Assembly: GCA_002428385.1 (NCBI GenBank)
Contig: DIWB01000057.1
Location: 1 to 6,274 of the forward strand
Reading direction: 5' to 3'
DNA from: Bacteroidales bacterium UBA6117
Lineage (GTDB): Bacteria; Bacteroidota; Bacteroidia; Bacteroidales; VadinHA17
DNA: 6,274 bases
The notes beneath the pieces were generated by a model. It worked only from the letters and a program-made list of their open reading frames with translations. It made no database searches and had not been told where the DNA came from. A program made the translations under genes and the position numbers. This document shows, piece after piece, positions 1 to 6,274 of this stretch (position 1 is the stretch's first letter; each line of letters opens with the position of its first letter).

Positions 1-27
1 TTAATTTAAACTTAAAAACAAGGCCTG

Positions 28-1371
28 ATGACACATAAACTTCTCAGAAATCTTTACATAGGAAGCCTTCTTTCATGTCCGGTATTGGGCTTTGCCCAGG
101 AAAAACCAAATATCATCGTGATCCTTGCCGACGATCTGGGTTATGGAGATCTATCCTGCAATGGTGGCAAGGACATCCAGACGCCGAATATTGACAAGCT
201 GTTTGCAGACGGAGTAAGGTTTACGAATTTTTACGCCAATTGTACTGTCAGCTCTCCTACAAGAGCCAGCCTCATGACTGGCTGTTATCCCGACAAAGTT
301 GGTGTTCCGGGAGTTATCCGCACATATGAATCGGATAACTGGGGATTTTTCAATCCGGAGACAGTCACTCTTCCCGACATGATGAATAAAGCCGGCTACC
401 AGACTGCATTGATAGGGAAATGGCACCTGGGGCTCGAATCGCCCAACCTGCCGACTGAACGCGGATTTGACTTTTTCCATGGATTCCTGGGTGATATGAT
501 GGACGATTACTGGAATCACCTCCGCCACGGCAACAACTACATGCGAATGAACCAAACCGAAATATTCCCTGAAGGGCATGCTACAGATATTTTTTCCGAC
601 TGGGCCATTGAATACATAAAAGACAAAGCCGGGGACAAGGATCCTTTCTTCCTTTACCTGGCCTATAATGCTCCCCATTTCCCTATACAGCCTCCGCCCG
701 AATGGCTTGAAAAGGTAAAAAAGAGAGAGAAGAGTGCTGATGAAATGAGGGCGAAGAACATTGCTTTAGTTGAACATCTCGATTTCAATATAGGAAGAGT
801 TATGAATGCCTTAAAGGAATCTGGTGAATCAGGTAACAGCGTTATCATCTTTTCATCCGACAACGGAGGTCATCTGCCCAGCGGGGCATCAAACGGCATT
901 CTGAGGGGAGGCAAGCAGGAAATGTATGAAGGCGGAATCAAAGTGCCTGCATGCATGGTGTGGGAAGGAACAATAAAACCGGGTACAAAATCTGAAAAGC
1001 TTTCCCTTACAATGGATCTTTACCCCACTTTATGTTCGGTAGCAGGACTTAAGGTGGCGCACAGGATAGACGGAATAGATCTCCTGCCCGGGCTTTTCGG
1101 AAGAAGCACCGGGGAAGAAGATAACAGAATGGTCTACTTTATGAGAAGGGAAGGCGGAATGTACGGAGGCCAGTGCTACTATGCTGTGAGAAAGGGATCC
1201 TATAAGCTTCTTCAGAACACTCCTTTTGAAAACTACCAGCTTTTCGATATTGTGAAGGATCCTTATGAACAGAATCCACTTGAGGTAAGCTCTGAGCAGT
1301 TTCAGGATTTGAAGTCAGAACTGGCTCAGCATATCAGGGGAGCGGGAAGCATACCATGGCAGAGACCCTGA
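28..1371 (+). CDS. Secreted S1-family sulfatase, Ser-type, 447 aa
   Basis: Hydrolyses sulfate esters, probably on a polysaccharide fragment in the periplasm. Seen: a Sec signal peptide (hydrophobic stretch about residues 5-22, likely cleavage after A23 in GFA|QE) followed directly by the sulfatase fold. Residues that fit the family's catalytic set are D35-D36 (ADDLGYGD), the formylglycine signature S75-S-P-T-R79 followed by ASLMTG, K131 and H133 in GKWHLG, H217 in APHFP, D278-N279 in SSDNGG, and K296 in RGGK. The small C-terminal subdomain carries LFDIVKDP at about 405-412. The length is normal for a single-domain S1 sulfatase. Serine (codon AGC, 250-252) replaces cysteine at the modified position, so maturation needs a Ser-capable anSME. 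The first in-frame ATG is used; no Shine-Dalgarno is visible, as is usual in Bacteroidota. The segment at about 147-175 (GFDFFHGFLGDMMDDYW and on) probably shapes the substrate pocket. I cannot assign a substrate or subfamily. It is the first gene of the array, 31 bp before the next. Confidence 0.95.
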   Translation: MTHKLLRNLYIGSLLSCPVLGFAQEKPNIIVILADDLGYGDLSCNGGKDIQTPNIDKLFADGVRFTNFYANCTVSSPTRASLMTGCYPDKVGVPGVIRTYESDNWGFFNPETVTLPDMMNKAGYQTALIGKWHLGLESPNLPTERGFDFFHGFLGDMMDDYWNHLRHGNNYMRMNQTEIFPEGHATDIFSDWAIEYIKDKAGDKDPFFLYLAYNAPHFPIQPPPEWLEKVKKREKSADEMRAKNIALVEHLDFNIGRVMNALKESGESGNSVIIFSSDNGGHLPSGASNGILRGGKQEMYEGGIKVPACMVWEGTIKPGTKSEKLSLTMDLYPTLCSVAGLKVAHRIDGIDLLPGLFGRSTGEEDNRMVYFMRREGGMYGGQCYYAVRKGSYKLLQNTPFENYQLFDIVKDPYEQNPLEVSSEQFQDLKSELAQHIRGAGSIPWQRP

Positions 1372-1402
1372 ACAGGAATGAAGCCGGTCACAGATTGAAA
1401 TA

Positions 1403-2827
1403 ATGACTAAAAACATTAAAATAATGAAGATTATAAACAAAGGCATACTGGCACTGAACGGCATTCTCTGTGTAGGATGCGCCAGCCAGCAAAATGAACT
1501 CCCCGAAAAAGCTGACAGGGGGAACAGGCCCAACTTTATTGTCGTATTTGCTGATGACATGGGGTATGGAGATATAGGCGCCTTCGGCAATCCGACAATA
1601 AGAACACCTAATCTCGATAACATGGCAAATCAGGGTCAGAAGTGGACTAACTTCTACTCAGCGGCCCCTGTAAGTACACCATCCAGGGCAGCATTGTTAA
1701 CAGGAAGACTTCCTGTACGTACCGGAATGAGCAGTGAGAAAAGGCGCGTTCTCTTTCCCGATTCCAACGGTGGCCTTCCTCAGAGCGAGGTTACAATTGC
1801 AAAGCTCCTTAATGACAACGGCTACCATACTGCCGCTGTTGGGAAATGGCACCTGGGGCATTTTTCCCCTTACCTTCCGACGGACCACGGCTTTGACAGC
1901 TACTTCGGTATACCGTATTCAAACGATATGGACAAGATTGATCCCACTGATCACTTTACCCTTGTTGAACAGGAAAAATATCAGGCTTACAACGTTCCTC
2001 TTATGAGAAACGGAGATATTGTTGAAAGACCGGCAGATCAGAGGACAATAACACGCAGGTATACGGAAGAAACAGTAAAGCTTATAAAGGAATTCAGGGA
2101 TGAGCCTTTCTTCATTTATCTTGCGCATTCAATGCCGCATATTCCGCTTTTCCGCTCTGAAGAATTCAAGGGACGATCAGCAGCCGGAATTTACGGGGAT
2201 GTTATTGAGGAAATTGACTGGTCGGTGGGGAGGATCCTTGAAACTCTAAGGGAAGAAGGCCTGACAGAGACCACACTGGTTGTGTTTACTTCGGATAACG
2301 GTCCATGGCTTACTTTCAGGACGCATGGTGGTTCGCCCGGACTTCTGAGGGGAGGAAAGGGAGGTACCTTTGAGGGAGGAATGCGCGAGCCTACTATTTT
2401 CTGGTGGCCTGGTAAGATCCCGGCCGGCGTTGTTATGGAAATGGGTACCACCATGGATCTTCTTCCGACATTCTGCAGCCTGGCAGATGTTAAGATCCCT
2501 AACGACCGAGTCTATGACGGCTATGATATTTCTCCGGTAATGTTCGGCACGGGTCCGAATCCCAGGGATATGGTTTTGTTTTACCGCGACACCGACGTAT
2601 TTGCAATAAGAAAAGGTGCATATAAGGCTCACTTCATGACACAGTCGGAATATGGTCCCGACGCGAGGGTGGTTCACGAAACTCCCCTGCTGTATAATGT
2701 TCTTACTGATCCATCCGAGAAGCACGATATTGCGAAGGATCATCCGGAGATCATTGAGGAAATGAGGAAGTTGCTCGAGGAGCATAAGTCAACCCTGTTG
2801 CCTGTTGAGAACCAGCTCGAAAAATAG
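1403..2827 (+). CDS. Arylsulfatase A-like sulfatase, probable lipoprotein, Ser-type, 474 aa
   Basis: Sulfatase resembling the arylsulfatase A branch. As I recall human ARSA, shared stretches include PSRAALLTGRLPVR, the GIPYS loop, the GLLR.GKG.T.EGG.REP block and YKAHF.TQ near the C terminus. Catalytic-type residues seen are D51-D52, S91-T-P-S-R95, K148 and H150 (GKWHLG), H246 (MPHIP), D298-N299 (SDNGPW) and K319. Serine (AGT, 1673-1675) occupies the formylglycine position where ARSA has cysteine. The N terminus is a short hydrophobic stretch ending VGC26-ASQQNE, which suggests signal peptidase II processing and lipidation. The lipobox is imperfect because position -3 is Cys. If right, this enzyme is membrane-anchored, possibly at the cell surface, unlike its neighbours. 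The start at 1403 is the first ATG; M8 (1424, MKIINK) would give a more typical short lipoprotein signal and is a real alternative. LLYNVLTDP at 429-437 marks the C-terminal subdomain. Its stop lies 5 bp before the next ATG, suggesting translational coupling. Natural substrate unknown. Confidence 0.95.
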   Translation: MTKNIKIMKIINKGILALNGILCVGCASQQNELPEKADRGNRPNFIVVFADDMGYGDIGAFGNPTIRTPNLDNMANQGQKWTNFYSAAPVSTPSRAALLTGRLPVRTGMSSEKRRVLFPDSNGGLPQSEVTIAKLLNDNGYHTAAVGKWHLGHFSPYLPTDHGFDSYFGIPYSNDMDKIDPTDHFTLVEQEKYQAYNVPLMRNGDIVERPADQRTITRRYTEETVKLIKEFRDEPFFIYLAHSMPHIPLFRSEEFKGRSAAGIYGDVIEEIDWSVGRILETLREEGLTETTLVVFTSDNGPWLTFRTHGGSPGLLRGGKGGTFEGGMREPTIFWWPGKIPAGVVMEMGTTMDLLPTFCSLADVKIPNDRVYDGYDISPVMFGTGPNPRDMVLFYRDTDVFAIRKGAYKAHFMTQSEYGPDARVVHETPLLYNVLTDPSEKHDIAKDHPEIIEEMRKLLEEHKSTLLPVENQLEK

Positions 2828-2832
2828 AAAAA

Positions 2833-4260
2833 ATGAATAGTGGAGTAATTCAAAAACTGGTTCTGGGGAGTGTCGTTATCAGTCCGGTTCTTCTTCAGGC
2901 AAAAGAAAAGCCCAACATCGTTTTCATAATTGCTGATGATGTAAGTCAGGATGATATTGGCTGTTACGGGAACAGAGTGGTTAAAACCCCTAATATTGAC
3001 AGGCTTGCAAGCCAGGGCATCTGTTTTACGAACGTCTATCTTACCGCCAGCTCGTCAAGTCCGAGCCGTTGCAGTATAATCAGCGGAAGATATCCTCATT
3101 CGAACGGAGCTGCCGAGCTACATACTCCGCTGCCTGAAAGTATGATGCCATTTCCTCTTCTTCTGAAGAAAAACAATTACTATACTGCTCATGCTGGCAA
3201 GTGGCATTTCGGCCCTTCGGCACACAGGGCTTTTGACCGTTACACCGACGAAAACGGATATGATAACGGGGATGGGGGAGAAGACAACTGGGTGAGGTTT
3301 TTGAGGGAAAGGCCAAAAGACAAACCTTTCTTTTTCTGGCTGGCTTCGCATGATGCACATCGTCAGTGGGGAGCAGACACATTCAGGATAACCCACGATC
3401 CCGGTCTTGTCATCGTACCTCCTTATTTTGCGGATACGCCGGAGACACGAAAGGACATTGCCTCATACTATAACGAGATCGCCCGTTTTGATTATCATGT
3501 GGGAAAGGTAAGAGAGGAGTTACAAAGGCAGGGGGTACTCGACAACACTGTTATTATTGTTATGGCAGATAACGGGCGGCCCTTCCCAAGATGCAAAACC
3601 AGGGTTTACGACAGTGGAATGAAAACTCCTTTTATTGTTTACTGGCCCGACGGCATCAGACAGAAAGGAGTAAATTCAGTGAGCCTTATAAGTTCCGTTG
3701 ACATAGGCCCTACGATCCTTGAGCTGGCTGGTTTAAGCATCCCGGAGGAATTTCAGGGGACAAGCTTTGCAGAAGTTCTCAGGAATCCTTCTGCTGAAAT
3801 AAGAACCGCTGTTTTTTCAGAACATAACTGGCATGATTTTGAGGCACATGAAAGGATGATAAGAACAGGGAAATTCCTTTACGTTCTTAACTCCAGGCCC
3901 TGGCTTTCAAATTGCGGTCCGGCCGATTCTAAAGGATCTCCTACCCAGCATGCCCTGAACGAGCTCAGGGATGAAGGAAAACTGACACCTGCCCAAACGG
4001 ATGTGTTTGTTGTTCCCCGTCCCGCAGAAGAACTGTATGATGTGGAGAATGACCCCCATCAGCTGATAAATCTTGCGTCACTTCCTGAGTACAGGCAAGA
4101 GTTGATAGCTTTGAGAAGGCTTTTAGACAACTGGCGGAATAACACGGAGGATACAACACCAGAGGATCTTACGCCTGACTGGTACGACAGGGAAACAGGG
4201 AAAGACCTGAAGAATGAAAAGCGCCGTGGTACAATGCCGGGAGTTCTGGTTAATAAATAA
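2833..4260 (+). CDS. Secreted sulfamidase (SGSH)-like sulfatase, Ser-type, 475 aa
   Basis: Sulfatase of the N-sulfoglucosamine sulfohydrolase-like branch. Similarity to human SGSH, from memory, lies in the YTDENG segment (137-142), HDAHR at 173-177 (HDPHR in SGSH), a VPPYF.DTPE.R block at 195-206, a G.L.NT motif, and DNG.PFP at 246-252. Residues seen are D35-D36, S75-S-P-S-R79, K123 and H125 (GKWHFG), H173 and H176, D246-N247 and K255. The formylglycine precursor is serine (TCA, 3055-3057). The signal peptide ends LQA23|KE, and the sulfatase domain starts immediately (KPNIVFIIADD). ELYDVENDP at about 400-408 opens the C-terminal part, which ends in a basic tail with RGTMPG. This branch (SulfAtlas S1_8, as I recall) includes heparan N-sulfatase but also ulvan-active O-sulfatases, so N-desulfation is not proven. 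There is no Shine-Dalgarno; an A-rich 5-bp gap follows the previous stop, fitting coupled translation. Confidence 0.94.
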   Translation: MNSGVIQKLVLGSVVISPVLLQAKEKPNIVFIIADDVSQDDIGCYGNRVVKTPNIDRLASQGICFTNVYLTASSSSPSRCSIISGRYPHSNGAAELHTPLPESMMPFPLLLKKNNYYTAHAGKWHFGPSAHRAFDRYTDENGYDNGDGGEDNWVRFLRERPKDKPFFFWLASHDAHRQWGADTFRITHDPGLVIVPPYFADTPETRKDIASYYNEIARFDYHVGKVREELQRQGVLDNTVIIVMADNGRPFPRCKTRVYDSGMKTPFIVYWPDGIRQKGVNSVSLISSVDIGPTILELAGLSIPEEFQGTSFAEVLRNPSAEIRTAVFSEHNWHDFEAHERMIRTGKFLYVLNSRPWLSNCGPADSKGSPTQHALNELRDEGKLTPAQTDVFVVPRPAEELYDVENDPHQLINLASLPEYRQELIALRRLLDNWRNNTEDTTPEDLTPDWYDRETGKDLKNEKRRGTMPGVLVNK

Positions 4261-4288
4261 TAATATACAGGATCTTAAAAATATTGAT

Positions 4289-6190
4289 ATGGAAAAGGTT
4301 GTTTTGGGAGTTGCGGGTTTGATGTCGTTGGTACAAACTCCACTCATTTCGAAAGAAAAACAGGGAGAAAAGGAATTGCCTAATATTCTTTGGATAGTAA
4401 GCGAAGATAACAGTGCAATATTTACCGGTTGCTACGGTAATTCTTTTACAACCACGCCTAATATCGACCGTCTGGCCATCCAGGGTTTTTTGTATACCCA
4501 TGCCTACAGTCCGAATGCTGTTTCTTCGCCTTCAAGAAATACTATCATTACAGGAGTCTATGCTGCATCGAACGGAAATGAAAATATGAGGAGCAATTAT
4601 CCCAAATCGTCAATGGTTCGCACATATCCCGAATATTTGCGTCAGGCCGGCTATTACTGCACAAATAATTCGAAAACTGATTACAACACCCCAAGTATTG
4701 ACCCTTCAGAAATCTGGGATGAAAGCAGCGATAAAGCCCATTATAAAAACAGGCCACACGGGAAGCCATTTTTTGCTGTTTTCAATCTGATGACCAGTCA
4801 TGAAAGCAGTATACACAGGCAGATCCCCACAGAACAGTTGAGGCACGACCCATCGAAGGTTGTCCTTCCACCCTATCATCCCGATACTCCCGAAATGAGG
4901 CACGACTGGGCCCAGTACTATGACAAGATCGAGGATATGGACAAAGAGGTGGGTGCCCTTCTGAAGGAACTTGATGAAAGCGGGCTTGCCGATAACACAA
5001 TTGTAATGTATTACGGCGACAACGGAGGTGTCCTGGCCAGAAGCAAGCGGTTCATGTATGAGTCCGGCACACATATCCCTTTGGTTGTCAGGATACCTGA
5101 AAAATATAAATATCTGTATCCGGCGAAGAAGCCGGGTGATAAGGTGGGCCGTCTGGTCAACTTTGTGGATCTGGCTCCCACTTTGCTGAGCATTGCCGGA
5201 ATGCCTGCTCCGGATTATATGCAGGGGAAGGCCTTTCTTGGAAGGTACAGGACAAAGGATCCGGGCTATGTTTTCATGTCGAGGCAGAGGATGGATGAAA
5301 GGTATGATATGGTTAGGGCGGTAAGGGACAAGAAGTACCGTTACATTCATAATTACATGCCCTTCAGGATAACCCTTCAGCATCTTGATTACCTTTTTAC
5401 TGCGCCCTCGGCTCTTTCGTGGGAGAAAGCTTTTATGGAAGGAAAGACAGATGAACTGCGCAGCAGATATTTCAGAACTAAGCCCCTTGAGGAACTCTAT
5501 GATACGGAAAATGATCCATGGGAAATAAAGAACCTTGCAAGCGATCCGGCTTACAGGAAGGTTCTTAAGAGTATGAGCAAGGCTGAAAATGACTGGAGGA
5601 GGGAGTTCAGGGATGTGGGATTGATCCCCGAGACGGAGTATGAAGATTTCATGGGAGACATGTCGATGTATGACTACATGCGTTCGACCGGTTGTCCCCT
5701 TAATGAGCTTTTAGATGCTTCCGGACTTGCAACCTCTGGAAATCCGAAGGATCTGGACGCTTTTAAAGGCTTTCTGAATCATGACAACAGCGCTATCAGA
5801 TACTGGGGAGCAACAGGCCTCCTGATCCTCAAAGAGGGGGCCAGGCCCGCTATTCCTGAGCTTGAGGCCGCCTCAGCCGACAGGTCGGGATCAGTTGCGG
5901 CACTGGCTGCAGAAGCCCTGTACGGGCTGGGCGAAAAAGAAGCAGCCATAAAAGCATATATCACGATACTGAAGGACACAGTTAATTACAGGATGAAAGA
6001 CAGAAACTTTGCGCTGAACAGCATTGATGCCATTGATACCAAAGATCCGGAAATCATTGCCGCTGTCAGGAGATTTTACAGCGAAAAGGCATCTGGAGAA
6101 CAAGGATTTGCGGCACGTTACAGCAACTACGACATAACAATGTCGGAATACCTCCTGAAAAAATGGGATTTATTTGACAATCGAAAATAA
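4289..6190 (+). CDS. Divergent SGSH-like sulfatase with C-terminal HEAT-like repeats, Ser-type, 633 aa
   Basis: Same broad branch as the preceding gene: both share the VxPPYxxDTPExRxDxAxYY block and a following DNTxI...DNG (here 191-211 and 235-246). Formylglycine signature S79-S-P-S-R83 (Ser codon TCT, 4523-4525) with ITG following. Other residues: D244-N245, K253, H171 (TSHE). Deviations: the usual ADD metal motif is SE39-D40-N, and the GKWH motif is replaced by SK129-T-D131-Y. ELYDTENDP (402-410) closes the sulfatase domain. Residues about 488-627 form helical repeats with HEAT/PBS-like pattern (HDNSAIRYWGATGLL, then a second copy near 529-548), possibly for binding glycan or protein partners. 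An in-frame ATG at 4214 would add 25 residues and overlap the upstream gene by 47 bp; I reject it because those residues merely read the neighbour's coding DNA out of frame and precede the export signal. From 4289 a hydrophobic stretch follows (about 4-20), but E2 and a poor cleavage site (LIS|KE) make it a weak signal peptide. The gap to the upstream stop is 28 bp. Substrate unknown. Confidence 0.92.
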   Translation: MEKVVLGVAGLMSLVQTPLISKEKQGEKELPNILWIVSEDNSAIFTGCYGNSFTTTPNIDRLAIQGFLYTHAYSPNAVSSPSRNTIITGVYAASNGNENMRSNYPKSSMVRTYPEYLRQAGYYCTNNSKTDYNTPSIDPSEIWDESSDKAHYKNRPHGKPFFAVFNLMTSHESSIHRQIPTEQLRHDPSKVVLPPYHPDTPEMRHDWAQYYDKIEDMDKEVGALLKELDESGLADNTIVMYYGDNGGVLARSKRFMYESGTHIPLVVRIPEKYKYLYPAKKPGDKVGRLVNFVDLAPTLLSIAGMPAPDYMQGKAFLGRYRTKDPGYVFMSRQRMDERYDMVRAVRDKKYRYIHNYMPFRITLQHLDYLFTAPSALSWEKAFMEGKTDELRSRYFRTKPLEELYDTENDPWEIKNLASDPAYRKVLKSMSKAENDWRREFRDVGLIPETEYEDFMGDMSMYDYMRSTGCPLNELLDASGLATSGNPKDLDAFKGFLNHDNSAIRYWGATGLLILKEGARPAIPELEAASADRSGSVAALAAEALYGLGEKEAAIKAYITILKDTVNYRMKDRNFALNSIDAIDTKDPEIIAAVRRFYSEKASGEQGFAARYSNYDITMSEYLLKKWDLFDNRK

Positions 6191-6268
6191 GATCAATACA
6201 CAGAAGGGGCTTTGGATTTGCACAACTAAAAAAATGGAGGACATATTCAAAAATCGAGTAGGAGGAAA
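6191..6268 (+). other. Spacer between fourth sulfatase and next gene
   Basis: This 78-bp stretch is the largest gap in the window. I see no inverted repeat with a T-run that would act as a terminator, and no convincing Bacteroidota promoter (TAnnTTTG). TTTG occurs at 6211-6214 and 6217-6220 but without a matching partner. Transcription probably continues through it into the next gene. It contains a 12-codon open frame, listed separately. Confidence 0.5.
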
Positions 6269-6272
6269 ATGA
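6234..6272 (+). CDS. Possible 12-codon leader ORF overlapping next start (speculative)
   Basis: ATG at 6234 opens a frame of 12 codons (MEDIFKNRVGGK) whose TGA stop (6270-6272) overlaps the putative downstream ATG in an ATGA arrangement. It has an A-rich upstream sequence but no Shine-Dalgarno of its own. Such an overlap is typical of translational coupling, but an ORF this short arises easily by chance. Its stop falling exactly on the next start is the only reason to list it. Confidence 0.15.
   Translation: MEDIFKNRVGGK
6260..6265 (+). promoter_or_regulatory. Strong Shine-Dalgarno AGGAGG
   Basis: A perfect AGGAGG lies 3 nt before an ATG at 6269. None of the four sulfatase genes has a comparable site, which is normal for Bacteroidota. 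It is the main evidence that another gene starts here. The spacing is shorter than the usual 5-9 nt. Confidence 0.6.
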
Positions 6273-6274
6273 AA
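6269..6274 (+). CDS. Start of a following gene (partial, product unknown)
   Basis: ATG AAA at the last six bases follows AGGAGG on the same strand as the sulfatases. Met-Lys is a common beginning for an exported protein, but only two codons are visible, so no function can be given. By position it would be the fifth gene of the array, and another locus component is plausible. Confidence 0.5.

Larger units (their letters stand above)
28..6274 (+). other. Probable sulfatase operon
   Basis: Four full genes and a likely fifth are co-directional with gaps of 31, 5, 28 and 78 bp, and I see no terminator between them. The first 27 bases are A/T-rich and hold no recognisable promoter, so the transcript may begin further upstream. 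Co-expression of several sulfatase types points to joint desulfation of a complex glycan. Signal sequences suggest three exported proteins plus one lipoprotein. Confidence 0.75.

Noticed and set aside
1..27. A/T-rich leader before the first gene as a promoter
   Set aside because: No TAnnTTTG or paired -33 TTTG is visible and too little upstream sequence is present.
415..1859. A 19-bp identical stretch in genes one (415-433) and two (1841-1859)
   Set aside because: It encodes the conserved GKWHLG motif in both; the identity is explained by protein conservation with the same codons, and flanking bases differ, so it is not a mobile or recombination repeat.
2246..2785. 179-codon open frame on the - strand inside the second sulfatase
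   Set aside because: Antisense shadow of a conserved gene with no domain and no independent start signal.
4214..4288. Upstream extension of the fourth sulfatase from an earlier ATG
   Set aside because: Overlaps the previous gene by 47 bp and puts 25 polar residues before the hydrophobic export segment; 4289 is the better start.
4706..5383. 225-codon open frame on the - strand inside the fourth sulfatase
   Set aside because: It runs antisense through conserved sulfatase coding sequence, has no recognisable domain and a low-complexity shadow-like composition; the + strand product is clearly the real gene.
4214..6190. Possible pseudogene because active-site residues differ
   Set aside because: The frame is intact over 633 codons and the formylglycine signature, DN pair and lysine are retained, which argues for a functional divergent enzyme.

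Overview
The window reads as part of a Bacteroidota (probably Bacteroidales/Marinilabiliales-like) glycan-utilisation locus. Supporting signs are the dense same-strand array of secreted S1-family sulfatases, A-rich start regions without Shine-Dalgarno sequences, Ser-type sulfatase active sites, and a moderate G+C impression. No taxonomic marker is present, so the assignment is inference.

Layout: four complete sulfatase genes lie head to tail on the + strand and fill almost the whole window. (1) 28-1371 is an exported S1 sulfatase with a Sec signal. (2) 1403-2827 is an arylsulfatase A-like sulfatase with a probable lipoprotein signal. (3) 2833-4260 is an exported sulfatase resembling sulfamidase (N-sulfoglucosamine sulfohydrolase, SGSH). 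(4) 4289-6190 is a longer, divergent member of the same SGSH-like branch with an altered active site and a C-terminal helical HEAT-like tail. Gaps between genes are about 31, 5 and 28 bp, so they are very probably one transcript. After a 78-bp spacer, a fifth gene appears to begin at 6269 behind an unusually strong AGGAGG. No promoter, terminator, RNA gene, mobile element, CRISPR or origin is visible.

How they may work together: each protein carries the sulfatase signature with serine, not cysteine, at the position converted to formylglycine. All four would therefore need a radical-SAM anaerobic sulfatase-maturating enzyme (anSME) encoded elsewhere, acting before Sec export. They fall into three or four distinct sulfatase types, so the likely role is stepwise removal of different sulfate groups from one complex sulfated polysaccharide (a host glycosaminoglycan or mucin, or an algal polymer such as ulvan, carrageenan or fucoidan). 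No SusC/SusD, glycoside hydrolase, lyase or regulator lies in the window, so the substrate cannot be named.

Nothing here looks like a wholly new kind of system. The most unusual item is the fourth sulfatase, with its non-canonical active-site residues and C-terminal repeat domain.
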